A stretch of 64,000 bases of DNA from JADJYF01 sp050186725 (GTDB lineage Bacteria; Pseudomonadota; Gammaproteobacteria; Ga0077536), in contig JBFWYG010000004.1 in the NCBI GenBank assembly GCA_050186725.1, positions 77,616 through 141,615 of the forward strand. The letters run 5' to 3'. The notes beneath the pieces are model-generated. The model was not told where the DNA came from. It did no database searches and saw only the letters and a list, made by a program, of their open reading frames with translations. Position numbers and translations under genes: made by a program. The first letter of the stretch is position 1, and each line of letters opens with the position of its first letter. This document shows positions 35,758-44,052 of the stretch, piece by piece.

Positions 35758-38581
35758 CGAGGAGTTTCTGCTGCTCGGCGCTGAAGCGCCGATAGCGTTC
35801 CTGCCAGGCGGACGGGTGGGAGACCTTGATCACCTGCACGGCGGTCACCTTGTACTCGGGGCAATTGGTCGCCCAGTCGGAGTGTTCGGTGGTGATCACG
35901 TTCGCGCCCGACTCGGGGAAGTGGAAGGTGGTGTAGACCACGCCTGGCTGCACCGCTTCGCTGACCCGCGCGCGCAGCACCGTCTCGCCGCTGCGGCTCT
36001 TGATGCCGCACCAGTCGCCGTCCTGGATGCCACGCATCTCGGCATCGTGCGGATGGATCTCCAGGCGATCCTCGGCATGCCACAGCGAGTTCTGCGTGCG
36101 CCGGGTCTGCGCGCCGACGTTGTACTGCGAGAGGATGCGCCCGGTGGTCAGGATCAGCGGGAACTTGTCGTTGGCGCGTTCGCGACTCGGCACGAAGGGC
36201 GTCAGCATGAAGCGGCCGAGACCACGGGTGAACTCGACCTCGTGCATGGTCGGCGTGCCGGCCGGTGACTCGTCGTTGCACGGCCACTGGATGCTGCCGA
36301 GCGCGTCGAGCCTGGCGTAGCTGACGCCGGTGAAGCTCGGAGTGAGCCGCGCGATCTCGTCCATGATCTGCGACGGGTGGGTGTAGTGCATGGGGAAGCC
36401 GAGCGCGTTGGACAAGTCCACCGTCACCTCCCAGTCGGCCTTGCCGCCGAGAGGCGGCATCACCTTGCGCACCCGCGAAATGCGCCGCTCGGCGTTGGTG
36501 AAGGTGCCGTCCTTCTCCAGGAACGACGAGCCCGGAAAGAAGATGTGGGCGAACTTGGCGGTCTCGTTCAGGAACAAGTCCTGCACGATCACGCACTCCA
36601 TCGCCTCCAGCGCCGCGGTCACGTGCTGGGTATCGGGATCGGATTGGGCGATGTCCTCGCCCTGCACGTAGAGCGCCTTGAAGCTGCCGTCCAGCGCGGC
36701 CTCGAACATGTTCGGAATGCGCAGGCCCGGCTCGGCGTCGAGGTGCACGCCCCAGGCGGCCTCGAACAGGATGCGCGTGGCGTCGTCGCTGACATGCCGA
36801 TAGCCCGGGAACTCGTGCGGAAAGGAGCCCATGTCGCAGGAGCCCTGCACGTTGTTCTGGCCGCGCAGCGGATTCACGCCCACGCCTTCGCGGCCCAGGT
36901 TGCCGGTCGCGAGCGCGAGGTTGGCGATGCCCATCACCGTGGTCGAGCCCTGGCTGTGCTCGGTGACGCCGAGGCCGTAGTAGATGGCGGCATTGCCGCC
37001 GGTCGCATACAGCCGCGCGCAGGCCCGCACCTCGGCCGCCGGCACGCCGGTGATCGCTTCGCTCGCTTCCGGCGAGTGCTGCGGCTCGGCGATGAACCTG
37101 CGCCACTTCTCGAAGGCCGGCTGTTCACAGCGCGCAGCGACGAACGCGTGATCGACCAGGTCTTCGGTGACGATCACGTGCGCGATGGCGTTCACCAGCG
37201 CGACGTTGGTGCCCGGCTTCAGCTTCAGATGATGGGCGGCGGCGACGTGCGGCATGCGCACCAGATCGATGCCGCGCGGGTCGATGACGATGAGCTTCGC
37301 GCCCTGGCGCAGGCGCTGGATCATGCGCGAGGCGAACACCGGGTGGCCGTCGGTGGGATTGGCGCCCATCACCACGATCACATCGGCATGCCGCACGGAG
37401 TCGAAGGCCTGGGTGCCGGCCGATTCGCCGAGCGTCTGCTTCAGACCGTAGCCGGTCGGCGAATGGCAGACTCGCGCGCAGGTATCGACATTGTTGTTAC
37501 CGAAGCCGGCGCGCACCAGCTTCTGGACGAGATAGGTCTCTTCATTGGTGCAGCGCGAGGAAGTGATGCCGCCGACCGCGCCCTTGCCGTACTGCGCTTG
37601 GATGCGCTTGATCTCGCTCGCGGCATGCGCGATGGCCTCGTCCCAGGACACTTCCCGCCACGGCTCGTGAATGGACGCGCGCACCATGGGCGAGGTGATG
37701 CGATCCGGGTGCGTCGCGTAGCCGAAGGCGAAGCGCCCCTTCACACAGGAATGACCGCGGTTCGCCTGGCCGTCCTGGGCCGGCACCATGCGGACGACCT
37801 CGGCGCCTTTCATCTCCGCGCGGAACGAGCAGCCGACGCCGCAGTAGGCGCAGGTGGTGACCACGCTGTGCTCGGGCTGGCCGCGATTGATGATCGCCTT
37901 CTCGGTCAGGGTGGCGGTCGGGCAGGCCTGCACGCAGGCGCCGCAGGACACGCAGTCGGACTCGAGGAAGCTCTGCTCGACGCCGGCGCTCACGTGGGAA
38001 TCGAAACCACGCCCGCCGATGGTCAGCGCGAAGGTGCCCTGCACGTCGGCGCAGGCGCGCACGCAGCGCGAGCAGACGATGCACTTGGAGGCATCGAAGG
38101 TGAAATAGGGATTGCTCTCGTCCTTCGGCTTGTCGCAGTGGTTCTCGCCCGCGTAGCCGTAGCGCACCTCGCGCAGGCCGACCGCGCCCGCCATGTCCTG
38201 CAGTTCGCAGTGGCCGTTGGCCGGACAGGTCAGACAGTCGAGCGGGTGGTCGGAGATGTAGAGCTCCATGACATTCCGGCGCAGATCCGCCAGGCGATCG
38301 TTCTGCGTCGTCACCCGCATGCCGGCCGCCACCGGCGTGGTGCAGGACGCCGGCGTGCCGCGCATGCCTTCCACCTGCACCAGGCACAGGCGACAGGAGC
38401 CGAAGGGGTCGAGGCTGTCGGTCGCACACAGCTTGGGGATGGCGATGCCGGCCTCGGCCGCCGCGCGCATCACCGAGGTGCCGGCCGGCACCGTGACGCT
38501 GTGGCCGTCGATGGTCAGCGTGACCCGCTCCGCCGTGGCGGATGCCGGGGTGCCCAGATCGCATTCTTGCTTGGATCGCAT
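35732..38581 (-). CDS. fdsA: NAD-dependent formate dehydrogenase alpha (Mo) subunit
   Basis: 949-aa catalytic subunit oxidising formate to CO2. From the N-terminus: a [2Fe-2S] domain (LCATDSLDPFGSCRLC), a His-Cys [4Fe-4S] (CLTCPANGHCEL), two ferredoxin-type clusters (CIVCSRCVRAC and CVSCGACVQACP), a [4Fe-4S] in CAYCGVGC, and the Mo-bis-MGD domains. The Mo-ligand cysteine and neighbouring His are in CARVCHSPT, near residue 371, so this is the Cys (not selenocysteine) form. It follows fdsB by 21 bp and overlaps fdhD. The cytoplasmic complex passes electrons to NAD+ via FdsB. Confidence 0.95.
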   Translation of the reverse strand: MRSKQECDLGTPASATAERVTLTIDGHSVTVPAGTSVMRAAAEAGIAIPKLCATDSLDPFGSCRLCLVQVEGMRGTPASCTTPVAAGMRVTTQNDRLADLRRNVMELYISDHPLDCLTCPANGHCELQDMAGAVGLREVRYGYAGENHCDKPKDESNPYFTFDASKCIVCSRCVRACADVQGTFALTIGGRGFDSHVSAGVEQSFLESDCVSCGACVQACPTATLTEKAIINRGQPEHSVVTTCAYCGVGCSFRAEMKGAEVVRMVPAQDGQANRGHSCVKGRFAFGYATHPDRITSPMVRASIHEPWREVSWDEAIAHAASEIKRIQAQYGKGAVGGITSSRCTNEETYLVQKLVRAGFGNNNVDTCARVCHSPTGYGLKQTLGESAGTQAFDSVRHADVIVVMGANPTDGHPVFASRMIQRLRQGAKLIVIDPRGIDLVRMPHVAAAHHLKLKPGTNVALVNAIAHVIVTEDLVDHAFVAARCEQPAFEKWRRFIAEPQHSPEASEAITGVPAAEVRACARLYATGGNAAIYYGLGVTEHSQGSTTVMGIANLALATGNLGREGVGVNPLRGQNNVQGSCDMGSFPHEFPGYRHVSDDATRILFEAAWGVHLDAEPGLRIPNMFEAALDGSFKALYVQGEDIAQSDPDTQHVTAALEAMECVIVQDLFLNETAKFAHIFFPGSSFLEKDGTFTNAERRISRVRKVMPPLGGKADWEVTVDLSNALGFPMHYTHPSQIMDEIARLTPSFTGVSYARLDALGSIQWPCNDESPAGTPTMHEVEFTRGLGRFMLTPFVPSRERANDKFPLILTTGRILSQYNVGAQTRRTQNSLWHAEDRLEIHPHDAEMRGIQDGDWCGIKSRSGETVLRARVSEAVQPGVVYTTFHFPESGANVITTEHSDWATNCPEYKVTAVQVIKVSHPSAWQERYRRFSAEQQKLLDERETLAR

Positions 38582-38602
38582 GGCTTCAAGCTCCGTCTGC
38601 GT

Positions 38603-40156
38603 TCAGGCCGCGTCGCGGCTCGCGCGCAGGAAATCGTCGGGGAAATGTTCCAGGGCGGAGAGCACCGGAAAGGGCGCCATGCCGCCCAGCGCGCACAGCG
38701 ACGCGCTGATCATGGTGTCGCACAGTTCGCGCAGCGTGGCGAGATTGCGCGCCACGTTCTCTCCGGCAACGATGCGTTCGATGAGTTCCCGCCCGCGCAC
38801 CGCGCCGATGCGACAGGGCGTGCACTTGCCGCAGGACTCGTGCGCGCAGAATTCCATGGCGAATCTCGCCATCGCCGCCATGTCGACGGTGTCATCGAAC
38901 ACCACCACGCCGCCGTGGCCGAGCATGGCCTGGCGCGCGGCGAAGGCCTCGTAGTCGAGCGGCGTGTCGAAGTGCGCGAGCGGCAGGTAGGCGCCGAGCG
39001 GCCCGCCGACCTGCGCGGTGCGCACCGGCCGACCGCTGGCCGTGCCGCCACCGAAGTCGAAGATCAGTTCACCGAGGGTGAGGCCGAAGGCCTTCTCCAC
39101 CAGTCCGCCGCGCTTGATGTTGCCGGCCAGTTGGAACGGCTGGGTGCCGCGCGAGCGACCGCGCCCGAACTCGGAGTAATACTGCGCGCCGCGATCGAGG
39201 ATCAGCGGCACGGCGCCCAAGGACAGTACGTTGTTGATCACCGTCGGCTGCTGGAACAGGCCCTTGTGCGCCGGCAGCGGCGGCTTGTAGCGCACCTGGC
39301 CGCGTTTGCCTTCGAGGCTCTCGAGCAGCGAGGTCTCCTCGCCGCAGATGTAGGCGCCGGCGCCGCGCCGCACTTCGAGATGGAAACGCCGGCCGCTGCC
39401 GAGGATGTCGTCGCCGAGGTAGCCGGCGGTGGTGGCCGCGGCGATGGCGGCATTGAGCGCGCGCTCCGCGTGGGGATACTCGCTGCGCAGGTAGATGTAG
39501 CCCCGGGTCGCGCCGACGGCGAGGCCGGCGATGGTCATGCCTTCCGCGAGCAGCAGCGGATCGCCCTCCATCAGCATGCGATCGGCGAAGGTGCCGGAGT
39601 CGCCCTCGTCCGCGTTGCACACGATGTATTTCTGCGTGGCCTGCGTATCGGCCACGGTCTTCCACTTGATGCCGGTGGGAAACGCCGCGCCGCCGCGACC
39701 GCGCAGGCCGCTGTCGGTGACCGCCTGGACGATGGCGGCGGGGTCGAGGTCGAGCGCGCGCCTGAGCCCGGCGAAACCGCCATGGGCCACGAAGTCCTCG
39801 ACCGACAGCGGGTCGATCACGCCCACGCGGGCGAAGGTGAGACGTTCCTGGGCGCGGAGATACTCCAGGTCTTCGGTCGGACCGAGCGCGAGCGGATGCG
39901 CGCCGCCGGTGAGCATGCCCGCGTCGAACAGCGCGGCGACGTCGCGTACCTGCACCGGGCCATAGGCAAGGCGCCGACCGCCGACCTCGACCTCCACCAG
40001 CGGCTCGAGCCAGTACAACCCGCGCGAACCGTTGCGCACAAGCTGCACGTCGAGACCACGACGCGCGGCTTCCGCGCGCACTGCTGCCGCCACGCGCTCG
40101 GCGCCGACGGCGAGCGAAAGCGCGTCGACGGGAACGAAGACCTTTACCGCGCTCAC
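38603..40156 (-). CDS. fdsB: NAD-dependent formate dehydrogenase beta (flavoprotein) subunit
   Basis: 517-aa NuoF-like subunit that carries FMN and the NAD site. GLRGRGGAAFPTGIKWK and ADEGDSGTFADRMLM are the nucleotide-binding motifs, GAGAYICGEETSLLESLEGKRG is the FMN/NAD loop and SCGKCTPCRIG with a later Cys binds a [4Fe-4S]. An N-terminal extension of about 110 residues is thioredoxin-like, as in other FdsB. Its ATG overlaps the fdsG stop (ATGA). A very long open frame on the opposite strand here is a shadow. Confidence 0.95.
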   Translation of the reverse strand: MSAVKVFVPVDALSLAVGAERVAAAVRAEAARRGLDVQLVRNGSRGLYWLEPLVEVEVGGRRLAYGPVQVRDVAALFDAGMLTGGAHPLALGPTEDLEYLRAQERLTFARVGVIDPLSVEDFVAHGGFAGLRRALDLDPAAIVQAVTDSGLRGRGGAAFPTGIKWKTVADTQATQKYIVCNADEGDSGTFADRMLMEGDPLLLAEGMTIAGLAVGATRGYIYLRSEYPHAERALNAAIAAATTAGYLGDDILGSGRRFHLEVRRGAGAYICGEETSLLESLEGKRGQVRYKPPLPAHKGLFQQPTVINNVLSLGAVPLILDRGAQYYSEFGRGRSRGTQPFQLAGNIKRGGLVEKAFGLTLGELIFDFGGGTASGRPVRTAQVGGPLGAYLPLAHFDTPLDYEAFAARQAMLGHGGVVVFDDTVDMAAMARFAMEFCAHESCGKCTPCRIGAVRGRELIERIVAGENVARNLATLRELCDTMISASLCALGGMAPFPVLSALEHFPDDFLRASRDAA

Positions 40157-40632
40157 GGCCGCGACTCCAGCTCGCCCAGCAGTTCATCCAGACGCGCCGC
40201 GTCGAGGCGCGCGTGCAACTCGCCGTCCAGCATCGCCGCCGGCGCGCAGGCGCAGGCGCCGAAACAGTAGGCGGGCTCGAGCATGAGATCGCGCGCGAGG
40301 TCGCGATCACCAGCGTCGAGATTGAGCGTGCGCCGCAGCGCGGCTTCCAGCGTTGCGCCGCCCATGGCCTGGCAGGCCTCGGCGCGGCACAGGCGCAGCA
40401 CGTGGCGCGCGCGCGGCTCGGTGTGGAAATCGTGGTAGAAGCTCACCACGCCGTGGACGTCGGCGCGGGACAGGTTCAGACGTGCGGCAATGAGGTCGAT
40501 GGACTCGGGGGGCACGTAGCCCAGCGCGTCCTGTATCGCGTGCAGTACCGGCAGCAGGGCCCCAGGCGCGTCAGCATGCTCGGCTAGTGCGCGGGTGATG
40601 GCCTGACGCCGTTCCGATTCGGAAACGGTCAT
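40153..40632 (-). CDS. fdsG: NAD-dependent formate dehydrogenase gamma subunit
   Basis: 159-aa NuoE-like thioredoxin-fold subunit with a [2Fe-2S] cluster: Cys82, Cys87, Cys123 and Cys127. LLPVLHAIQDALGYVPPE and VHGVVSFYHDFHTEPRARH are family-typical. An AGGAGA ribosome-binding site precedes the ATG. First gene of the fds operon; its promoter must be in 40633-40832. Formate might come from meta-cleavage hydrolysis or other C1 sources. Confidence 0.94.
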   Translation of the reverse strand: MTVSESERRQAITRALAEHADAPGALLPVLHAIQDALGYVPPESIDLIAARLNLSRADVHGVVSFYHDFHTEPRARHVLRLCRAEACQAMGGATLEAALRRTLNLDAGDRDLARDLMLEPAYCFGACACAPAAMLDGELHARLDAARLDELLGELESRP

Positions 40633-40832
40633 GCAGTTCTCCTGGCCTCGTCGACGCCCGCGCCGTCCGACGAAGTGAGACTCGAGGTCTCGCTGGATGA
40701 AATCGAAGAAGACCCACGCGCCATCCGCGGTGCGCGGCGCGCGAGGGCCCTTCTTATCTATCGGCTATCATAGCACGCGACTCCAGGCGCGACAGGCGTG
40801 ACGCGCCATACGCCCACGCATGTCGCGCCGCG
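40633..40832. promoter_or_regulatory. fds operon promoter region
   Basis: 200 bp upstream of fdsG and downstream of a thiolase stop. It contains an inverted repeat GAGAC-TCGAG-GTCTC (40677-40691) within the transcribed leader and the palindrome CTATCATAG (40765-40773) beside a possible minus-strand -10 (TATGAT). Either could bind a regulator; neither matches a motif I can name. Confidence 0.35.
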
Positions 40833-42029
40833 TCACGGCCGCTCGAAGATCGCCGCCAGCCCCTGGCCACCGCCGACGCACATGGTCTCGAGACCGTAGC
40901 GCCCCTTGCGGCGCGCGAGTTCGTGCAGCAGCGTCGCGAGAATACGCACGCCGGTCGCGCCTATCGGATGGCCGAGCGAGATGCCAGAGCCGTTGACGTT
41001 CAGCCGCGACGGGTCGTGCCAGTCCCAGCCCTTCAACACCGCGAGCACCTGCATGGCGAAGGCCTCGTTCAGTTCGACCAGGTCGAAGTCGTCGAAGCCG
41101 AGGCCCGTGCGTGCTCTGAGCTTGGCCACCGCCGGCACCGGGCCGATGCCCATGCAGCCGGGTTCGCAGCCGGCCGAGGCCCAGCTGTGCAGGAAGGCCA
41201 TCGGCTCCAGGCCGAGTTCGGCGAGCTTGTCCTCCGCTACCACCAGGCAGGCGGCCGCCGCATCATTCTGCTGGCTCGCGTTGCCGGCGGTCACGGTGCC
41301 GTTCTTCAGCACCGGCTTCAGTTTCGCGAGCGATTCCAGCGTGGTGTCGGGGCGTATGCCCTCGTCCTTCGCGAACGTCACGGTCGCGCCCTTGGCGGCC
41401 GGCACGTCCAGCGCGATCACCTCGTCGGCGAAGCGGCCCTCGGCCCAGGCCGCGGCCGCCTTGCGATGGCTCTCGACGGCGAAGGCGTCGGCCTCCTCGC
41501 GCGTGATGCCGTACTGTTTGCCGAGATTCTCCGCGGTCTCCGGCATGCCGGAGATGTAGCCGAAGCGCTCCTCGGGCTGCGAGCGCTCGCGGCCGCGCTG
41601 CAGCCGGTCGTGCATGGTCACCGAGCCCGCGCGCGATCCCCAGCGCAGGTCGGTGGTGTAGTACTCGATGTTGCTCATGCTCTCGACGCCGCCGGCCAGC
41701 ACCACGTCCGCGGCGCCGGTCTGCACGATCATCGCCGCATCGATCACCGCCTGCAGGCCGGAGCCGCAGCGCCGGTCGACGGTGTAGCCGGCGATCTCGA
41801 TGGGCAGGCCGGCGGCCAGCAGCGCGTAGCGCGCAATGCAGGGCGCCTCGCTGGAGGCATAGGACTGCGCGACCACCGCTTCGTCGATGCGCGCGGGATC
41901 GATGCCACTGCGCTGCACCACCGCCTGGATGACGGTGGCCGCGAGCTTGTCGGCGGTGAGCGGACGCAGGGTTCCGCCGAATCCACCGACGCCGGTACGG
42001 AGCGGGCTGACTATGGCTGCACGACGCAT
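40833..42029 (-). CDS. Acetyl-CoA acetyltransferase (thiolase)
   Basis: 398-aa thiolase. The nucleophile Cys88 is in DRRCGSG, NEAFA and the histidine motif GSGISLGHPIGATG follow, and the last active-site cysteine is in MCVGGGQGLA. All are intact. It differs clearly from the thiolase at 21593 (different C-terminal loop), so the two are not a recent duplication. The ATG at 42029 is chosen because MRRAAIVSPLRTGVG is the normal N-terminus; the frame is open upstream to 42176. Its 5' neighbour is a cupin gene 59 bp away on the same strand. Confidence 0.9.
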   Translation of the reverse strand: MRRAAIVSPLRTGVGGFGGTLRPLTADKLAATVIQAVVQRSGIDPARIDEAVVAQSYASSEAPCIARYALLAAGLPIEIAGYTVDRRCGSGLQAVIDAAMIVQTGAADVVLAGGVESMSNIEYYTTDLRWGSRAGSVTMHDRLQRGRERSQPEERFGYISGMPETAENLGKQYGITREEADAFAVESHRKAAAAWAEGRFADEVIALDVPAAKGATVTFAKDEGIRPDTTLESLAKLKPVLKNGTVTAGNASQQNDAAAACLVVAEDKLAELGLEPMAFLHSWASAGCEPGCMGIGPVPAVAKLRARTGLGFDDFDLVELNEAFAMQVLAVLKGWDWHDPSRLNVNGSGISLGHPIGATGVRILATLLHELARRKGRYGLETMCVGGGQGLAAIFERP

Positions 42030-42088
42030 GTGAAAGGGTCCTCTGGCTGATGACTTGTCTTGATGTCGGGACTGGCGACGCATCGGGC

Positions 42089-42448
42089 TCAGCTGCGGCG
42101 ATCGTCCTCCGCCCGCCACGGCGGGCTGACGACGGCGATGAAACGCAGCCGCGCGGCGCCGATGTTGTCGATCCACTGCTCGGCTTCGGCCGGGATCACC
42201 ACCGCGTCGCCCGGGCCGAGTTCGCGCGTCTCGTCATCCAGGTGCATGCGGCCGCGGCCGTCGAGGATGAAATAGATCTCGGTCTGGCGCAGGCGGTGGC
42301 GATAGCTCGACTCGCCCACCTCGACTTCGGCAACGGCGAAGGAATAGGGCAGCTCGAGCGGGTCGTTGCGCGGATGCAGGAGTTCGAAGATGCGGCAGCC
42401 GTCGTTGGCCAGGAGCGCGGGGCAGTCGGCGAGCGATTTGACGAACAT
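42089..42448 (-). CDS. Small cupin-domain protein
   Basis: 119-aa single-domain cupin. The metal-binding first motif is partial: YRHRLRQTEIYFILDGRGRMHLDDE gives the H-x-x-x-x-x-E pattern, and GDAVVIPAEAEQWIDNIG is the second motif without the usual His. RBS AGGAG lies ahead of ATG 42448. The role is unknown; it could bind a metabolite or be an isomerase. It lies between argD and the thiolase on the minus strand. Confidence 0.75.
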   Translation of the reverse strand: MFVKSLADCPALLANDGCRIFELLHPRNDPLELPYSFAVAEVEVGESSYRHRLRQTEIYFILDGRGRMHLDDETRELGPGDAVVIPAEAEQWIDNIGAARLRFIAVVSPPWRAEDDRRS

Positions 42449-42483
42449 GGCGGGCTCCTGGCGTGAAGCCCTGCATTCTAGCG

Positions 42484-42515
42484 CCGGGGGACGCAGGCGA
42501 ACCTGCGTCCCCCGG
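42484..42515 (-). terminator. Hairpin after argD (14-bp stem, CGAA loop)
   Basis: CCGGGGGACGCAGG-CGAA-CCTGCGTCCCCCGG, perfect, 11 bp after the argD-like stop. There is no T-run, so termination could be weak or Rho-aided. Confidence 0.55.
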
Positions 42516-42526
42516 GCCGCCGACAC

Positions 42527-43720
42527 TCAGGCCGCGATGCCGCGCAGCACCCGGTCGAGACAGTCCACCGCTTCGTCGATTTCCTCGCGGGTCACGGTCA
42601 GGGCCGGCATGAAGCGCAGCAGGTGCGGTCGCGGCGCGTTCAGCAGCAGGCCCGCCTCGCGCGCCCGCGTCACCACCTCGGGCCCGATGTCGCGCTTCAG
42701 ATCAAGCGCCAGCAGGAGCCCCCGACCGCGCACCTCGCCGAGCACGTGGGTCGCGGCCAGGCGCTCGAGGCGCGCGCGCAGGTAGACGGACTGCGCGCGC
42801 ACCGCGACCAGGAAGGCGGGTGTGTCGATGCGCTCCAGCACGGCCATGCCGACCGCCGCCATCAGCGGATTGCCGTTGAAAGTGCCACCCTGCTCGCCCG
42901 GCGCGAAGCAGCTCGCCTCGCCGGTCGCGAGCAGCGCGGCCAGCGGCACGCCGCCGCCGAGGCCCTTGCCGAGCGTCATCACGTCCGGCCGCACGCCGGC
43001 GTGCTCGCAGGCGAAGAGCCGTCCGGTACGGCCCATGCCGGTCTGGATCTCGTCGGCGATCAAGAGCAGCCCGTGCTCGCGGGTCAGCGCGCGCAGCTTG
43101 CGCAGGAAATCATCCGTGGCCGGGACCACGCCCGCCTCACCTTGGACCGGCTCGATCATGACCGCGGCCGTGCGCGGCGAAATCAGCGCGGCGACCGACT
43201 TCAGATCGTTCAGCCGCGCCTTGGGAAAGCCTGCCACCTTGGGCTCGAACATGGCTTCGAACTCCGGCTTGCCGGAGGCCGACATGGTCGCGAGCGTGCG
43301 GCCGTGGAACGCGCCCTCGAAGGTGATGATCTCGTGCGCGCCATCGCGATGGAGGGTCCCCCACTTGCGCGCGAGCTTGATCGCGCCCTCGTTGGCCTCG
43401 GCCCCGCTGTTGGCGAAGAACACGTGATCCATGCCGGCGGCACGGGTCAGTGCGTGGGCGTAGAGCACCGCCGGCAGGCTGTGGAACGCCGGGCTGCAGT
43501 TGACCAGGGTGCGGCTCTGCGTGTCCAGCGCGCGCGAGATCTCCTCGGGGCAGTGGCCGAGCGCGTTCACCGCCCAGCCCTGCACGAAGTCCAGGTAGGC
43601 GCGCTCCTCGTGGTCCCACACCCAACTGCCGCGGCCGCGCACGAAAGCCAGCGCCGGACGCGTCGCGACCGGCATGACGGACTGCATGGCGGTGAACATC
43701 TCGGTGACTGCTGCTTGCAT
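42527..43720 (-). CDS. argD: Acetylornithine aminotransferase-like (class III PLP)
   Basis: 397-aa class III aminotransferase, most like ArgD, which makes N-acetylornithine in arginine synthesis. NSGAEANEGAIKLARKWG, FHGRTLATMSASGKP, IADEIQTGMGRTG and the PLP lysine in LGKGLGGGVPLAALL are present. GRGSWVWDHEERAYLDFVQGWAVNALGHC is the N-terminal ArgD pattern. The ATG at 43720 follows GAGGAGG. The long 5' leader (43721-43896) contains a strong hairpin. Other class III members (ornithine, GABA) cannot be excluded by sequence alone. Confidence 0.8.
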   Translation of the reverse strand: MQAAVTEMFTAMQSVMPVATRPALAFVRGRGSWVWDHEERAYLDFVQGWAVNALGHCPEEISRALDTQSRTLVNCSPAFHSLPAVLYAHALTRAAGMDHVFFANSGAEANEGAIKLARKWGTLHRDGAHEIITFEGAFHGRTLATMSASGKPEFEAMFEPKVAGFPKARLNDLKSVAALISPRTAAVMIEPVQGEAGVVPATDDFLRKLRALTREHGLLLIADEIQTGMGRTGRLFACEHAGVRPDVMTLGKGLGGGVPLAALLATGEASCFAPGEQGGTFNGNPLMAAVGMAVLERIDTPAFLVAVRAQSVYLRARLERLAATHVLGEVRGRGLLLALDLKRDIGPEVVTRAREAGLLLNAPRPHLLRFMPALTVTREEIDEAVDCLDRVLRGIAA

Positions 43721-43767
43721 CTCGACCTCCTCGTGCATGGCACTTGCAAGTTTTTCAGGCCCCAAAA

Positions 43768-43802
43768 CGACGAAGGCCGCAGGGTTGCTGCGGCCTTCGT
43801 CG
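43768..43802 (-). terminator. Perfect 15-bp hairpin followed by TTTT in the argD leader
   Basis: On the minus strand CGACGAAGGCCGCAG, 5-base loop, CTGCGGCCTTCGTCG, then TTTTGGGG. Only the minus orientation has a T-run. It lies 48 bp before the argD start and 247 bp after the amidohydrolase stop, so it is either an attenuator of argD or the terminator of the upstream operon. Confidence 0.7.
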
Positions 43803-43824
43803 GTGAAATCAGTGTTGCTGATGG

Positions 43825-43896
43825 TCAACAGACGCGCCGAGCCCTCGCTCGCGGGGCGTGCATACGGCGACGGACTTTCAGCGTGTTGGCGATCAT
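43825..43896 (-). CDS. Possible 23-codon Arg-rich leader peptide before argD
   Basis: ATG 43896 to TGA 43825 encodes 23 residues, seven of them Arg (RRR, then R-A-R-A-R-R near the end), just ahead of a terminator hairpin and an arginine-biosynthesis-type gene. This is the layout of an attenuator. Against it: no clear ribosome-binding site, and out-of-frame reading in this GC-rich DNA is Arg-rich anyway. Confidence 0.3.
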   Translation of the reverse strand: MIANTLKVRRRMHAPRARARRVC

Positions 43897-43979
43897 GGGG
43901 CGCGGAGGATGCCTGTGTAGGGGGAGCGTGTCAACGAGCAATGTCGTTTGGATGGCGGACTGGCACCCGACATTCCGTT

Positions 43980-44052
43980 GTAGGGCGGGTTTCAACCCGC
44001 CATGCACGGCCCTGGATTGAACACCGTGTTGGCCGATTGAAATCGGCCCTAC
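43980..44052. repeat. REP-like inverted pair C
   Basis: Units 43980-44001 (GTAGGGCGGGTTTCAACCCGCC) and 44031-44052 (GGCCGATTGAAATCGGCCCTAC). The second overlaps the 3' end of the amidohydrolase gene and provides its TAG stop (44051-44049, minus strand). Confidence 0.87.

Larger units (their letters stand above)
43721..44048. other. 328-bp region between the amidohydrolase operon and argD
   Basis: Holds, in minus-strand order: REP pair C (44052-43980), a short Arg-rich reading frame (43896-43825), the 15-bp terminator-like hairpin (43802-43768) and the argD ribosome-binding site. No full gene. Confidence 0.6.

Noticed and set aside
36377..40270. 1297-aa open frame on the plus strand
   Set aside because: It is antisense to fdsA, fdsB and fdsG, which carry unmistakable cofactor motifs. 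High GC keeps the opposite strand open. Its protein is His/Arg/Gly-rich with no domain.
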